The notes under the pieces were generated by a model. The model saw only the letters and a program-made list of their open reading frames with translations. It searched no databases and was not told the DNA's origin. From Clostridiales bacterium (GTDB lineage Bacteria; Bacillota; Clostridia; Caldicoprobacterales; UBA3941), in NCBI GenBank assembly GCA_012735575.1, contig JAAYGY010000070.1, positions 1-51,984 on the forward strand: a stretch of DNA of 51,984 nt, written 5' to 3'. Numbering within the stretch: position 1 is the first letter of the stretch; each line of letters opens with the position of its first letter. The position numbers and the translations under genes are program-made. Shown in pieces: positions 42,833 through 51,606 of the stretch.

Positions 42833-43354
42833 ATGAATGAGACTATAAGGGTTTTAAAGGAAAGAAGGAGTATCCGTAAGTATAAAAAGGAGCAGATAAG
42901 CCAGGAGCAGTTAAATCTGATACTGGAGGCCGGCATGTATGCTCCTACAGGAATGGGAGCTCAATCTCCTATTATGGTAGTAGCACAGGATGAAAAATTA
43001 ATCAAAAAACTCTCCAGGCTTAACGCAAAGTACACGGGTAATCCTGACGATGATCCCTTCTATGGTGCACCAACTGTTATCATTGTTTTAGCTGATAGCA
43101 CCAGGCATACATATATAGAGGACGGTAGCCTGGTAATGGGCAATCTTATGAACGCTGCCTATTCCCTTGGAGTGGATTCCTGCTGGATCCACAGGGCCAG
43201 GGAAATGTTTGAGGATGAAGAGGGAAAAGCCTTGCTTAAAGAATGGGGCATTGATGAAAAGTATGTAGGCATAGGAAATTGTATTCTGGGCTACAGGGAT
43301 TGTGAATATCCCGAACCAAAACCAAGAAAGGAAGACTATGTAATAAGAGTTTAG
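42833..43354 (+). CDS. Nitroreductase-family FMN protein
   Basis: A 173-residue oxidoreductase. The N-terminal LKERRSIRKYKKEQIS is the FMN-binding RRSxRxY motif, followed by the dimer-interface helix (LNLILEAGMYAPTGMGAQ) and the C-terminal VGIGNCILGY. It uses NAD(P)H to reduce nitro, quinone or flavin substrates; the physiological one is unknown. GGGGTG precedes ATG 42833. It is monocistronic, with a shared terminator downstream. The upstream spacer has a short duplication GATATAACAA. Confidence 0.9.
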   Translation: MNETIRVLKERRSIRKYKKEQISQEQLNLILEAGMYAPTGMGAQSPIMVVAQDEKLIKKLSRLNAKYTGNPDDDPFYGAPTVIIVLADSTRHTYIEDGSLVMGNLMNAAYSLGVDSCWIHRAREMFEDEEGKALLKEWGIDEKYVGIGNCILGYRDCEYPEPKPRKEDYVIRV

Positions 43355-43383
43355 AAATTAGATTATAGAAATATGAGTATCAA

Positions 43384-43424
43384 AAAGCCTGAAAGCTTAT
43401 AAAAGTTTTCAGGCTTTAAATTTT
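43384..43424. terminator. Bidirectional intrinsic terminator
   Basis: The stem AAAGCCTGAAA/TTTCAGGCTTT (43384-43394 with 43407-43417) has T-rich tails on both strands and separates the nitroreductase gene from the convergent Fe-S aldo/keto reductase. Confidence 0.85.
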
Positions 43425-43445
43425 AGTTTATTCAGATTGTCAAAT

Positions 43446-44597
43446 TCAGGCTGTTAAAACCTCATGGGCTTCTTTTAGTCTTTCAATTATGGATATATGT
43501 TGAGGACATTCGCTTTCACATTGTCCACATTCAACGCAGTTGGAAGCGTCTTTTCCCTCGTCCATAAGGTTCTTATACCATTCCTTAAACTCTTCAGAAC
43601 CTCCATAGATGGAATAGTCATTATATAGACTGAAGATACGGGGAATTTCTACTCCGGAAGGACAAGGTACACAGTAGTTGCAGCCAGTGCAGCCAACTTT
43701 TATCTTGCTGTCATAGAGTGCCTTAACTTTTTGTACCAGTTCCAGCTCCTTTTCGTCCATGGAATTGGGAGCGGCCTTGCTAAAGATTTCAATGTTATCC
43801 TTCAGTTGTTCCATGGTGCTGACGCCACTTAGAATAACTGTGATCTCTGGGAAGTTATACAGCCATCTAAATGCCCATTCAACAGGAGACCGCTTAGTCT
43901 CGGCCTGATCCCACAGTGCCTGAACGTCTTCCGGTACATTATGAGCCAACCTTCCGCCTTTGAGGGGTTCCATGATAACCACTGGAATACCTTTAGAGGC
44001 AGCATAACGCATACCTTCAACACCAGCCTGATAATCTTGATCTAGAATATTCAGCTGAATCTGGCACATTTTCCAGTCGTAGGAGTCAATGATTTCTTTA
44101 AAGACTGGCAGCTCATCATGGAATGAAAAGCCGGGATATTTTATTTTACCCGATGCCACGGCCTGGTCTAAAAAGTCCAGCACACCTAATTCTTTAATTT
44201 GATCCCATCTGTCTTTAGATAGAGCATGGAGCAAATAAAAGTCAATATAGTCCACTTCCAGCTTAGCTAACTGCTCATCCAATAATTTTTCAAAATCCTC
44301 ATAGGTTTTTGCCTTCCATACAGGTAGCTTTGTCGCAATCTTTACCTTTTCCCTATATCCATCCTTTAAAGCCTTGGCTAATAACAGTTCACTATTCTCC
44401 CCATGATAGGGATAGGCAGTATCAAAATAATTTACACCATTGTCAATGGCGTAATGAATCATCTTAATTGCTTCCTGTTCGTCTATTTTGGATGGATCTG
44501 TGGTACCATCAGGCTGAACCTCCAAAGGCAGACGCATACATCCAAAACCAAAAGTGGAGATCTCAAAACCAAGATTACCAAACTTGCGATATTCCAT
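43446..44597 (-). CDS. Aldo/keto reductase with C-terminal 4Fe-4S domain
   Basis: A 383-residue fusion typical of anaerobes. The AKR barrel has the tetrad D59 and Y64 (FDTAYPYHG), K90 (IATKLP) and H124 (YLLHALS). The C-terminal 100 residues hold two 4Fe-4S motifs, CTGCNYCVPCP and CVECGQCESECP. Electrons may therefore come from ferredoxin rather than only NADPH. The substrate is unknown. GGGGAGG precedes the ATG at 44597. It is divergent from the hydroxyacid dehydrogenase gene, and the 190-bp gap between them holds AT-rich promoter-like DNA without a clear box pair. Confidence 0.93.
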   Translation of the reverse strand: MEYRKFGNLGFEISTFGFGCMRLPLEVQPDGTTDPSKIDEQEAIKMIHYAIDNGVNYFDTAYPYHGENSELLLAKALKDGYREKVKIATKLPVWKAKTYEDFEKLLDEQLAKLEVDYIDFYLLHALSKDRWDQIKELGVLDFLDQAVASGKIKYPGFSFHDELPVFKEIIDSYDWKMCQIQLNILDQDYQAGVEGMRYAASKGIPVVIMEPLKGGRLAHNVPEDVQALWDQAETKRSPVEWAFRWLYNFPEITVILSGVSTMEQLKDNIEIFSKAAPNSMDEKELELVQKVKALYDSKIKVGCTGCNYCVPCPSGVEIPRIFSLYNDYSIYGGSEEFKEWYKNLMDEGKDASNCVECGQCESECPQHISIIERLKEAHEVLTA

Positions 44598-44791
44598 GAA
44601 AATACCTCCCCTATTTTATGTAGTTTTTGAATAAGCTTCTTGCAATATCTGATTTTACCAAAGAAACTTATTATACACAATCACAATTATATCAAAAAGC
44701 AACTCATATTTAAAGGGATGTACAATATCTTCTTATAATTATATAATGATAATATATTTTATCAATGGTAAAAATCCAAGGAGGAAAATCT

Positions 44792-45757
44792 ATGAAGAAA
44801 ATATTAGTTACTTCAGCCTTAACCGGCCCTGGCATGGATGCTCTTAAAAAAGCTTTTCAGGTTACCCACCCGGAAAAGGGAGGATATACCCGGGATGAGG
44901 TGCTGTCAATAATTCAGGATTTCGATGGAATACTGCTTACTGGTCACAGGATGGACGCTGAGATGATTAGTGCCGCCAAGAACCTAAAGATTATCAGTGT
45001 TTATGGCGCAGGCTATGACAACGTAGACGTTGATGAGGCCAGTCGCAACAACATACTAGTGGCCAACGCTCCTGAATCTGTAACTGAATCTACTGCAGAG
45101 CTGGCTTTTGGCCTTATGGTAGATGTAATGAGAAATATATCGCTGAACGATAGGTGGCTTAGAAACAACCCAGGTTCAAAATGGGGCATGAAGATGAACC
45201 AGGGGCAGAATTTATTTGGCAAAACCTTGGGGGTTATAGGACTGGGGCGCATTGGGAAGGCGGTTGCCCGCAGGGCCCTGGCTTTTGGTATGAAGGTGGT
45301 TTATTACAATAGAACTCCCTTAAGCCAGGAGATGGAAGAAAAACTGCAGGTTAAATATCTTCCTCTAGATGAACTGTTAAAGACATCAGATGTTGTGTCC
45401 TTAAATACTCCTCTTACACCCAAAACCCGCCATCTAATAGGGGAGAGGGAGCTTAATTTAATGAAGGAGTCAGCCTATTTAATAAATACCGCCCGGGGAG
45501 AGGTAGTGGATGAACAGACTCTGATCCGGCATCTGGAACAGGGAAAACTGGCAGGTGCAGGCCTGGATGTCTTTGAGAGGGAACCATACATACCTGAGGC
45601 TCTTTTAAAGATGGATAATGTAGTTTTAACCCCTCATATAGGAACTGCTACCCATGAGGTAAGGCTGGTCATGACCATAGAAGCCAGTCAGAATATCATA
45701 GATTTCTTCCAGGGCAAGATGCCGGCCTCTACTATTAATCCTGAGGTGTTTAATTAA
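44792..45757 (+). CDS. D-isomer 2-hydroxyacid dehydrogenase family protein
   Basis: A 321-residue NAD-dependent dehydrogenase like phosphoglycerate or glyoxylate reductases. The Rossmann motif is GLGRIG (150-155); the catalytic set is R235 (INTARGE), E264 (FEREP) and H282 (LTPHIGTAT). The N-terminal substrate domain has the conserved GAGYDNVDVDEAS. It interconverts D-2-hydroxyacids and 2-ketoacids. Length lacks the ACT domain of full SerA, so serine synthesis is not assured. ATG 44792 has AAGGAGG upstream; the longer frame includes that site. A terminator follows. Confidence 0.92.
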   Translation: MKKILVTSALTGPGMDALKKAFQVTHPEKGGYTRDEVLSIIQDFDGILLTGHRMDAEMISAAKNLKIISVYGAGYDNVDVDEASRNNILVANAPESVTESTAELAFGLMVDVMRNISLNDRWLRNNPGSKWGMKMNQGQNLFGKTLGVIGLGRIGKAVARRALAFGMKVVYYNRTPLSQEMEEKLQVKYLPLDELLKTSDVVSLNTPLTPKTRHLIGERELNLMKESAYLINTARGEVVDEQTLIRHLEQGKLAGAGLDVFEREPYIPEALLKMDNVVLTPHIGTATHEVRLVMTIEASQNIIDFFQGKMPASTINPEVFN

Positions 45758-45759
45758 TA

Positions 45760-45804
45760 AATAGGGGTGGGTTTGGTCCTGCCTGCCAAACCTGCCCCTA
45801 TTTT
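45760..45804. terminator. Intrinsic terminator
   Basis: Arms 45760-45776 and 45786-45802 (AATAGGGGTGGGTTTGG and CCAAACCTGCCCCTATT) pair over 17 bp with two wobble pairs, followed by TTTT. It lies between the convergent dehydrogenase and DUF1846 genes. Confidence 0.9.
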
Positions 45805-45850
45805 GATTGCTTATAACATTCCAGAATACTCGGAATACTCGGCTTTAAAC

Positions 45851-47368
45851 TTATATAATAAACAAATTTTTGGATGGAAAGTATGGATCCGCCGTTACAT
45901 TCACTCCCAGCTTCCTAAGTGCCTTCTCGTCTGTGGGAGACTGAATGTGGGTAAAATGAACCTCACAGTCTTCCAGTTTTTTCAGGTTTGACAGAGCCAG
46001 TTGGGCGGTGGGGTTAGTAGTAGCACTAATACTAAGGGCAATAAGGGTTTCTTCCAGATTCAAAGCTATTATCTTTTCCCCCAGGACATCGCCTTTTAAC
46101 CTTTGTATGGACTCTATTATATTGGGAGATAGTAAATGGATATTATCGGGGATACCGGCTACTGTCTTAATAGCGTTTAGTATGACACTGGATGCTGCAT
46201 CCATCAGGCAGGAATTTTTTCCAGTAACAATGGTACCGTCATGTAGCTCTATGGCTGCTGCACATAGGCTTTCGTATGTATCCTCAATGGTGTCGGCACC
46301 TCTTTCGTTTACCACCTTTCTGGCAGGCAGGACCACTTTCCTGTCTTCCGGGCTTAAGTTTAGGTTTTTCATTAAAACTTCTGATCTGGTCAAGGTTTCC
46401 TTATCGCAGTTGCCCTTGGCATATTCTACGTTGTACCAGAAATATCGGCGTATAATTTCCTGCTTAGCAGCCTTTTGAACTATTTCATCATCAACTATTC
46501 CAAATTTTGCCTTGTTTACCCCCATATCCGTGGGTGATTTATAGATAGAGGAATCGGAGGTAATCTTGTCCAATATCCGCTTTATTACTGGAAAGATCTC
46601 CACATCCCTGTTGTAGTTAACAGTTGTTTCACCATAGGCTTCCAGGTGGAAGGGATCTATCATGTTAAAATCCCTGATATCCGCTGTAGCTGCCTCATAG
46701 GCGATGTTTACAGGATGATTTAATGGAAGGTTCCATATGGGAAAGGTTTCAAATTTGGCATATCCGGATTTTAACCCTTCCTTGTAGTCGTGATAGAGCT
46801 GGGACAGGCAGGTAGCCAGTTTTCCGCTGGCCGGTCCTGGGGCTGTGACTATAACCAGTTCATTATTAGTTTCAATATACTCGTTGGCCCCATAGCCTTC
46901 ATCGCTGACTATGGTATCCACATCTGCCGGATAGCCCTTGGTAAACCTGTGGGTATAGGTTTTGATACCCCTTCTCTCCAACTTGTTTTTAAAATGTATG
47001 GCAGAAGGCTGGCTGTCAAAAAGGGTAATGACCACCCCTGCTACATCCAGACCCCATTCACGGAAATCATCTATTAGTTTTAAGACATCCATGTCATAGG
47101 TTATGCCAAAGTCGGCGCGGATTTTTTTCCGTTCAATGTCCCTGGCACTTACGCACAGTATAATATCGGCCTTGTCCTTTAACCTGTGTAAAAGCTTTAT
47201 TTTAATATTGGGATCAAACCCTGGCAATACCCTTGAAGCATGATAATCAAAAAATAGCTTACCTCCAAACTCAAGGTAAAGCTTATCCGGAAAGAGCTTT
47301 AGCTTCTCTAAAATAGCCTCGGTTTGTTTTTCTAAGTATATTTCATTATCAAATCCATAATTGCTCAT
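45851..47368 (-). CDS. DUF1846 family protein
   Basis: A 505-residue protein of a conserved Firmicutes and actinobacterial family of unknown function; length is typical. It opens [21 protein letters not shown], contains a P-loop-like APGPASGK (176-183, not a canonical Walker A) and the repeated NPT/LSLE-type helices near the C-terminus. The ATG at 47368 has CAGGGGG upstream; the frame continues to 47440 without a ribosome site. It is divergent from trpP. Nucleotide or metabolite binding is possible but no reaction can be named. Confidence 0.88.
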   Translation of the reverse strand: MSNYGFDNEIYLEKQTEAILEKLKLFPDKLYLEFGGKLFFDYHASRVLPGFDPNIKIKLLHRLKDKADIILCVSARDIERKKIRADFGITYDMDVLKLIDDFREWGLDVAGVVITLFDSQPSAIHFKNKLERRGIKTYTHRFTKGYPADVDTIVSDEGYGANEYIETNNELVIVTAPGPASGKLATCLSQLYHDYKEGLKSGYAKFETFPIWNLPLNHPVNIAYEAATADIRDFNMIDPFHLEAYGETTVNYNRDVEIFPVIKRILDKITSDSSIYKSPTDMGVNKAKFGIVDDEIVQKAAKQEIIRRYFWYNVEYAKGNCDKETLTRSEVLMKNLNLSPEDRKVVLPARKVVNERGADTIEDTYESLCAAAIELHDGTIVTGKNSCLMDAASSVILNAIKTVAGIPDNIHLLSPNIIESIQRLKGDVLGEKIIALNLEETLIALSISATTNPTAQLALSNLKKLEDCEVHFTHIQSPTDEKALRKLGVNVTADPYFPSKNLFII

Positions 47369-47529
47369 AATAATATTTTCCCCCTGATACACAAAAGATA
47401 ACATAAACATACTGTAATATAATATCAGATTAAGAGTCAAATTTACAATACAACATTTTGCTTTTATAAAAAATATATAAAAAATTTTCCTAGGTAATAT
47501 TTGCTAAAATTCAGTATTGAAAAATCCCA

Positions 47530-47559
47530 TTGTTTTTGGTATCATATTTATTATATTAT
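47530..47559 (+). promoter_or_regulatory. Possible trpP promoter
   Basis: TTGTTT (47530-47535) and TATTAT (47554-47559) are spaced 18 bp apart in a very AT-rich stretch. Transcription from here would include the whole TRAP-like leader. Confidence 0.35.
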
Positions 47560-47623
47560 ATGGATAGTCAGGAATAAAAGCAAATAATAAGTGGCTATCC
47601 GCAAAATCCTATAAAATATAATA

Positions 47624-47710
47624 GAGAGGAGTGGAGCTGAGCTTAGTTTATTTAAGGGCTTGAGTTATAGGATAGAGCCCTATGAGATGAGATTAGAAGA
47701 GGAGAGATAG
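47624..47710 (+). promoter_or_regulatory. Putative TRAP (MtrB) binding site in trpP leader
   Basis: Thirteen GAG/TAG triplets lie before trpP: five with exact 2-nt spacers (starting 47624, 47629, 47634, 47639, 47644), three more (47662, 47668, 47673), then another five with exact 2-nt spacers (47684, 47689, 47694, 47699, 47704), and a further TAG just before the ATG. AGGGCT (47655-47660) can pair with AGCCCT (47676-47681), putting the middle three in a loop. The last triplets cover the ribosome site, so bound TRAP would block translation when tryptophan is abundant. Confidence 0.75.
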
Positions 47711-47712
47711 TT

Positions 47713-48240
47713 ATGAAAAATTTAAGGGATTTTGTATTAGCAGGATTATTATTAGCTGTAGGTCTTGTACTACACGCCATAGTACCACCTACAGGGACAC
47801 CGGTGAAACCTGACTTCTTGTTGGCTATGCTCTTTGTATGTCTGTTAATGTTTGATGATATAGCCTTGGGCTTTGTAATAGGCATAGCTGCAGGAATACT
47901 CGCAGGGATGACAACCGGGCTTCCGGGAGGATTTTTCCCCAATGTTGTGGATAAGGTAGCCACTACTGCTGTATTTATCTTTTTAATTCGTATTGCCAAG
48001 TCCCGCATAAACCTCTATGTTATTTCCATTGCTACCCCGATTTTAGGAACCCTCTTTAGCGGTACTATATTCCTGCTATCGGCTATTCTTATGGGGGTAC
48101 TGCCCAAAGTAGCTTTTCTACCGGCCTTTGGAACCGCAGTTTTGCCGGCTACCGTTGGAAACACTATTTTAGTTTCAGTGCTGTTTAGCGCCTTGAAACA
48201 GACAGGAAGGCTCATTACCAATAGAAGAGCTAAAGCATAA
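47713..48240 (+). CDS. trpP: Tryptophan transporter TrpP
   Basis: A 175-residue ECF-S-like membrane protein with about five or six hydrophobic segments. It matches TrpP (YhaG) in VKPDFLLAMLFVCLLM, a Gly-rich GIAAGILAGMTTGLPGGFFPN loop and PATVGNTILVSVLF. It imports tryptophan. The overlapping GGAGAG/GAGATAG ribosome site is part of the TRAP-like triplet series, as in Bacillus trpP where TRAP represses translation. It is divergent from the DUF1846 gene and followed by a terminator. Confidence 0.9.
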   Translation: MKNLRDFVLAGLLLAVGLVLHAIVPPTGTPVKPDFLLAMLFVCLLMFDDIALGFVIGIAAGILAGMTTGLPGGFFPNVVDKVATTAVFIFLIRIAKSRINLYVISIATPILGTLFSGTIFLLSAILMGVLPKVAFLPAFGTAVLPATVGNTILVSVLFSALKQTGRLITNRRAKA

Positions 48241-48274
48241 AGCGGGAAATATATTTATAAAATTTATCTGCTTC

Positions 48275-48320
48275 AAAGCCTGTGTAAATACTTTATAGTT
48301 TTTCACAGGCTTTATTTTTG
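48275..48320 (+). terminator. Intrinsic terminator of trpP
   Basis: AAAGCCTGTG (48275-48284) pairs with CACAGGCTTT (48304-48313), followed by a T-run. Confidence 0.85.
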
Positions 48321-48477
48321 ATATATTAAATAAAACAAGTTTTCCTTACATCTTTGGATACAATATTTTTTGGGTACAATAAATCCAATATATAATAGCT
48401 ATATAATGGCGGAATCTATAAAATATAGTTTAAAAATCTAAAAACTAAATCGAACTAACAGTGAAAGGAATGATAAT

Positions 48478-48981
48478 ATGGAAAGAGAAACTTTTGATGT
48501 TATGATAGAAATACCAAAAGGAAGCAGAAACAAGTATGAATACGATCCTGTAAAAAAGGTGATACGATTTGACCGTATGCTATTTTCACCGGTTCACTAC
48601 CCGGCAGATTACGGCTTTATCCCCGAAACCCTGGCCCTGGACGGTGATCCTTTAGATGCCCTGGTGCTGGTGTGGGAGTCAACCTTCCCCGGATGCTTAA
48701 TAGAGGCTTTCCCCATAGGATTATTTATGATGAGGGATGAAAAGGGTGAGGACGAGAAGATTCTCTGCGTCCCCAAGAATGACCCCTTATGGAATTATAT
48801 TGAAAGTCTGGAGGATGTACCTCCTCATCTTCTAAAAGAAATTGAACATTTCTTTGCCATCTACAAGGATTTGGAAGAAAAGGAGGTAACCATTGAGGGA
48901 TGGAGAGATAAAGAGGCGGCCATAAAAGTAATCCGTGTTGCCAGAGAAAGATACAAGAAAAGCCTGGAGGATACTAAATAG
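48478..48981 (+). CDS. ppa: Inorganic pyrophosphatase, family I
   Basis: A 167-residue soluble family I pyrophosphatase, hydrolysing PPi to two phosphates with magnesium. Signatures are EIPKGSRNKYEYD near the N-terminus and DGDPLDALVL (55-64) with the metal-binding D55, D57 and D60. The N-terminus VHYPADYGFIPET is typical. The AAAGGAATG site precedes ATG 48478. The spacer upstream has two TTGG(A/G)TACAATA-like words that may be promoter elements. The 3' end overlaps the convergent flavoenzyme gene by 8 bp. Confidence 0.93.
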   Translation: MERETFDVMIEIPKGSRNKYEYDPVKKVIRFDRMLFSPVHYPADYGFIPETLALDGDPLDALVLVWESTFPGCLIEAFPIGLFMMRDEKGEDEKILCVPKNDPLWNYIESLEDVPPHLLKEIEHFFAIYKDLEEKEVTIEGWRDKEAAIKVIRVARERYKKSLEDTK

Positions 48982-50032
48982 AGCGCCCAGGACAAAGATC
49001 CCCATCGGTAAACCAGCGACAATGGGGTTTACACTCCAGGCATGGTTTTGCCTCCATCTTGTTCATAGCCTTATAGGTCCAGAAGGGATCCACTAGATGA
49101 CCCCGGCCTATGGCTACAAAGTCAGCCAGCCGGTTTTCTATTACTAAAGCAGCCTGGCTGCTGGTGCGGATTCCATTTACCACTATAACAGGTATGCTTA
49201 CATTTTTTTTGATCTCAGTTCCACAATAGACTATCCAGTTAAAAGGAAAGCTTTTGGGGGGCTCTGGCAGTGGAAGCTCAGGGCTTTGAATACCCGCGGA
49301 AACATGGAGCAGATCCACTCCTGCGTCCTCTAAAAGCTTTGCAATTTTAATGCCATCCTTAAGGGTAGGTTCATTACCTCCCATACGGTATCCTATAATA
49401 AACTTTGCATTTCCTAATTCCTGTTTGATAGTCTCAATAATATCAAGAGATAATTTCATACGGTTTTTCAAATCTCCACCATATTCATCGGTTCGACGGT
49501 TGGTAATAGGAGATACAAACTGATTAAGAAGGTATCCATGAGCACCGTGAAGTTCAATACCATCAAAGCCTGCCTCCTTGGCGCGAAGGGCAGCCTGTAG
49601 AAAATCCTGCTTTATTTGTTCAATCTCCTCTACAGTAAGTTCCCTTGAGGGCACCTTTTCATCTTTAGATGGGCCTACAGGCAGGTCGATAACAGATGAG
49701 GGAGATTTTAGCCCTCCGTGATGGATCTGCAACATAACCACTGCACCATGTTCTTGACAGGCTTGTACAATTTTACTTAAGCCTGGGATATGCTCATCTG
49801 ACCAGATTCCCAGCTGATCATCAGACAGCCTGCCCTCTTTCTGTACACAGGTGGCTTCTACTATTATCAAACCGGTACCGCCTTTGGCTCTTTCCCTATA
49901 ATGTTCTACATGCTTTTCAGTGACAAAACCGTCATTTCCAGCCGTCCCAAAGCGAACCATAGGGGGCATGACAGCTCTGTTGCGAATGGTCTTTCCCTTA
50001 ATTGTAATTGGTAAGAACAAGCGATTTTTCAA
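48974..50032 (-). CDS. Old yellow enzyme-type NADH:flavin oxidoreductase
   Basis: A 352-residue FMN TIM-barrel enzyme of the OYE family. Key segments are LQIHHGGLKSP, FDGIELHGAHGYLLNQFVSPITNRRTDEYGG, and the FMN-phosphate-binding VIVVNGIRTSSQA and ADFVAIGRGHLVDP. The C-terminal CLECKPHC...DLCPG cysteines suggest a truncated Fe-S region as in enoate reductases, but the full C-terminal domain is absent. TTG 50032 has GGAGGGG upstream; the ATG at 50062 lacks one. It reduces activated alkenes; the natural substrate is unknown. Its 3' end overlaps ppa on the opposite strand. Confidence 0.9.
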   Translation of the reverse strand: MKNRLFLPITIKGKTIRNRAVMPPMVRFGTAGNDGFVTEKHVEHYRERAKGGTGLIIVEATCVQKEGRLSDDQLGIWSDEHIPGLSKIVQACQEHGAVVMLQIHHGGLKSPSSVIDLPVGPSKDEKVPSRELTVEEIEQIKQDFLQAALRAKEAGFDGIELHGAHGYLLNQFVSPITNRRTDEYGGDLKNRMKLSLDIIETIKQELGNAKFIIGYRMGGNEPTLKDGIKIAKLLEDAGVDLLHVSAGIQSPELPLPEPPKSFPFNWIVYCGTEIKKNVSIPVIVVNGIRTSSQAALVIENRLADFVAIGRGHLVDPFWTYKAMNKMEAKPCLECKPHCRWFTDGDLCPGRSI

Positions 50033-50158
50033 AATATAACCCCTCCAATATAGAATATACATATAAGCAATTTAACAAAAAACTAAATCTCACAACTCAA
50101 CTATTATGCAAATTCTCAAAATCATTAATATATATTCTATAATGAATGGAAAAAGATA

Positions 50159-51295
50159 TCAATAAAAATAAAACATATTTGCAACCCACTGCCTTATTAT
50201 ATTTTTAAGGTTGGAGGGGAAGGTATTTTCTTTCACATTAGAAGCAGTATAGATATCCCTTGAAATTTTTGTATCCTCAAGGATTATTTCCAGGCTGCCT
50301 ACCCTGGTGCCTGCTGTAACAGGAGCCTTTAAGAATTCAGGATGCTTTAGAGATATTTGTATTTTTTCCAATTCCCCTTCTGCCAGGGGTATGGATACAT
50401 CATCCATAAGCATTAGGTCTACCGTTTTTTCAAAACCTTTTTTTACAGGTATCTGGCCTACTATTTCTCCTTTTTCAAAGATTTTTGTCATTTTATAGTT
50501 GGAAAATCCATAGTCCAGTATGGCTGCGCTATCATCAAACCAGGGTTGACAGTCCAAAACCACTGCAACTAGCTGCATATCATTTCGCAGGGCCGCAGAA
50601 GCCAAGCATCTTCTGGACGCCTTGGTATATCCGGTCTTGATACCGTTAGCGCCTTCATAGTTCCATAGCAGGGCATTTTTATTCATAATTACCCTGTCCC
50701 AGGGCTGACCTTCCCAGGGAATCCTATAATACTGGGTAGATACTATTTCCCTGAAGGTAGGGTTTTTCATGGCGTATGAGGATATTAAGGCCAGATCGTA
50801 GGCGGTAGTATAGTGATCTTCATGGTGAAGCCCATGGGGATTGACAAAGTGGGTATTTTTAGCGCCAATCTCCACCGCTTTTTTGTTCATCATACTGGCA
50901 AAGTCTTCCACAGTCTCTCCTATATGTTCTGCAATGGCATGGGCTGCATCATTACCAGACCGTAGCATCAAACCATAGAGGAGATGCTCCATGGTTAGCT
51001 TTTCACCTGCTTCCAGGTAGAGGGAGGAACCCTCAATCCCAGAGGCCTTGGGAGAAACTGTGACAATATCCGACAGCTGAGAATTTTCAAGGGCTAAAAT
51101 AGCAGTCATAATTTTAGTGGTGCTGGCCATAGGAAGTTTTTCATGGGCGTTTTTTTCATACAAGACCCTGCCGGATTCCACCTCCATTAAAACAGCTGAT
51201 CTGGCAGAATTTTCAGGAGGCGCAGCCCAAGAAGAAATAGGTAAAGATAATATAAGCAAAGCCAACAATAGTATTGAAATAGTTATTCTTTTCAT
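50159..51295 (-). CDS. D-alanyl-D-alanine carboxypeptidase, DacF/PBP5-like
   Basis: A 378-residue low-molecular-weight penicillin-binding protein. A signal peptide (about residues 1-25, ending SWAA) precedes the serine peptidase domain with SxxK S58-TTK61, SGN 113-115 and KTG 220-222. A C-terminal PBP5-type beta domain follows, then an amphipathic helix (LKNIIRQWVANMF) that anchors it to the membrane. It trims terminal D-Ala from peptidoglycan pentapeptides outside the cell; DacF paralogues act in spores. AGGAGG precedes the ATG. The gene lies after the RNA-like region on the same strand, with a terminator upstream. Confidence 0.92.
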   Translation of the reverse strand: MKRITISILLLALLILSLPISSWAAPPENSARSAVLMEVESGRVLYEKNAHEKLPMASTTKIMTAILALENSQLSDIVTVSPKASGIEGSSLYLEAGEKLTMEHLLYGLMLRSGNDAAHAIAEHIGETVEDFASMMNKKAVEIGAKNTHFVNPHGLHHEDHYTTAYDLALISSYAMKNPTFREIVSTQYYRIPWEGQPWDRVIMNKNALLWNYEGANGIKTGYTKASRRCLASAALRNDMQLVAVVLDCQPWFDDSAAILDYGFSNYKMTKIFEKGEIVGQIPVKKGFEKTVDLMLMDDVSIPLAEGELEKIQISLKHPEFLKAPVTAGTRVGSLEIILEDTKISRDIYTASNVKENTFPSNLKNIIRQWVANMFYFY

Positions 51296-51363
51296 ACAGA
51301 TTTCCTCCTATTCTGACATAAAACTATTATTTGTTTATAGGAGAAAATCAATTCAATAAAAAG

Positions 51364-51395
51364 AAAAACCAGTTTAAATACAAAACTGGTTTTTT
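51364..51395. terminator. Intrinsic terminator following the RNA-like region
   Basis: The 12-bp stem AAAAACCAGTTT/AAACTGGTTTTT has T-runs on both sides. On the minus strand it ends transcripts coming through gltA or from the structured RNA candidate. Confidence 0.88.
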
Positions 51396-51409
51396 ATATA
51401 CTGATTGCT

Positions 51410-51551
51410 GGAAAATGGATTTGTGTAGAAATCTTCCAATGGCCTGTAAGGAATCCCTCTAAGGGAAGTGCCGGTAATAATCCTGCAGAGATGGGACCCG
51501 TAAGGCAGCTTGCCGATGTATTTTGGAAGATTTCGGAACAAACCATTTTCC
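51410..51551 (-). ncRNA. Candidate structured RNA between gltA and the dacF-like gene
   Basis: Closing arms pair over 25 bp: GGAAAATGG/CCATTTTCC (51410-51418 with 51543-51551), TTTG/CAAA (51420-51423 with 51539-51542) and GAAATCTTCCAA/TTGGAAGATTTC (51428-51439 with 51523-51534), broken by one bulge and a 4x4 internal loop. Inside are hairpins TCCCT-CTA-AGGGA and GGCA-GCT-TGCC, in less AT-rich sequence than the flanks. A terminator follows on the minus strand and a TATACT word lies just upstream (51555-51560). No known family is recognised. The weak 63-codon minus frame here (51374-51565, TTG start without ribosome site) is not favoured. Confidence 0.45.
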
Positions 51552-51606
51552 TTAAGTATAAACAAACATGGAAGTCAAAAGTGAACTGTCAATAGCAATT
51601 ATACAA

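Noticed and set aside
51425..51540. Plus-strand similarity to a cobalamin riboswitch (GGGAA and GGT...ATCC words)
   Set aside because: Conserved core elements are missing, and on the plus strand no gene lies downstream except the antisense of gltA.
51374..51565. Small minus-strand open frame of 63 codons
   Set aside because: It starts at TTG without a ribosome site, ends inside a terminator hairpin and overlaps the long RNA-like stem; its bases are better explained by structure.
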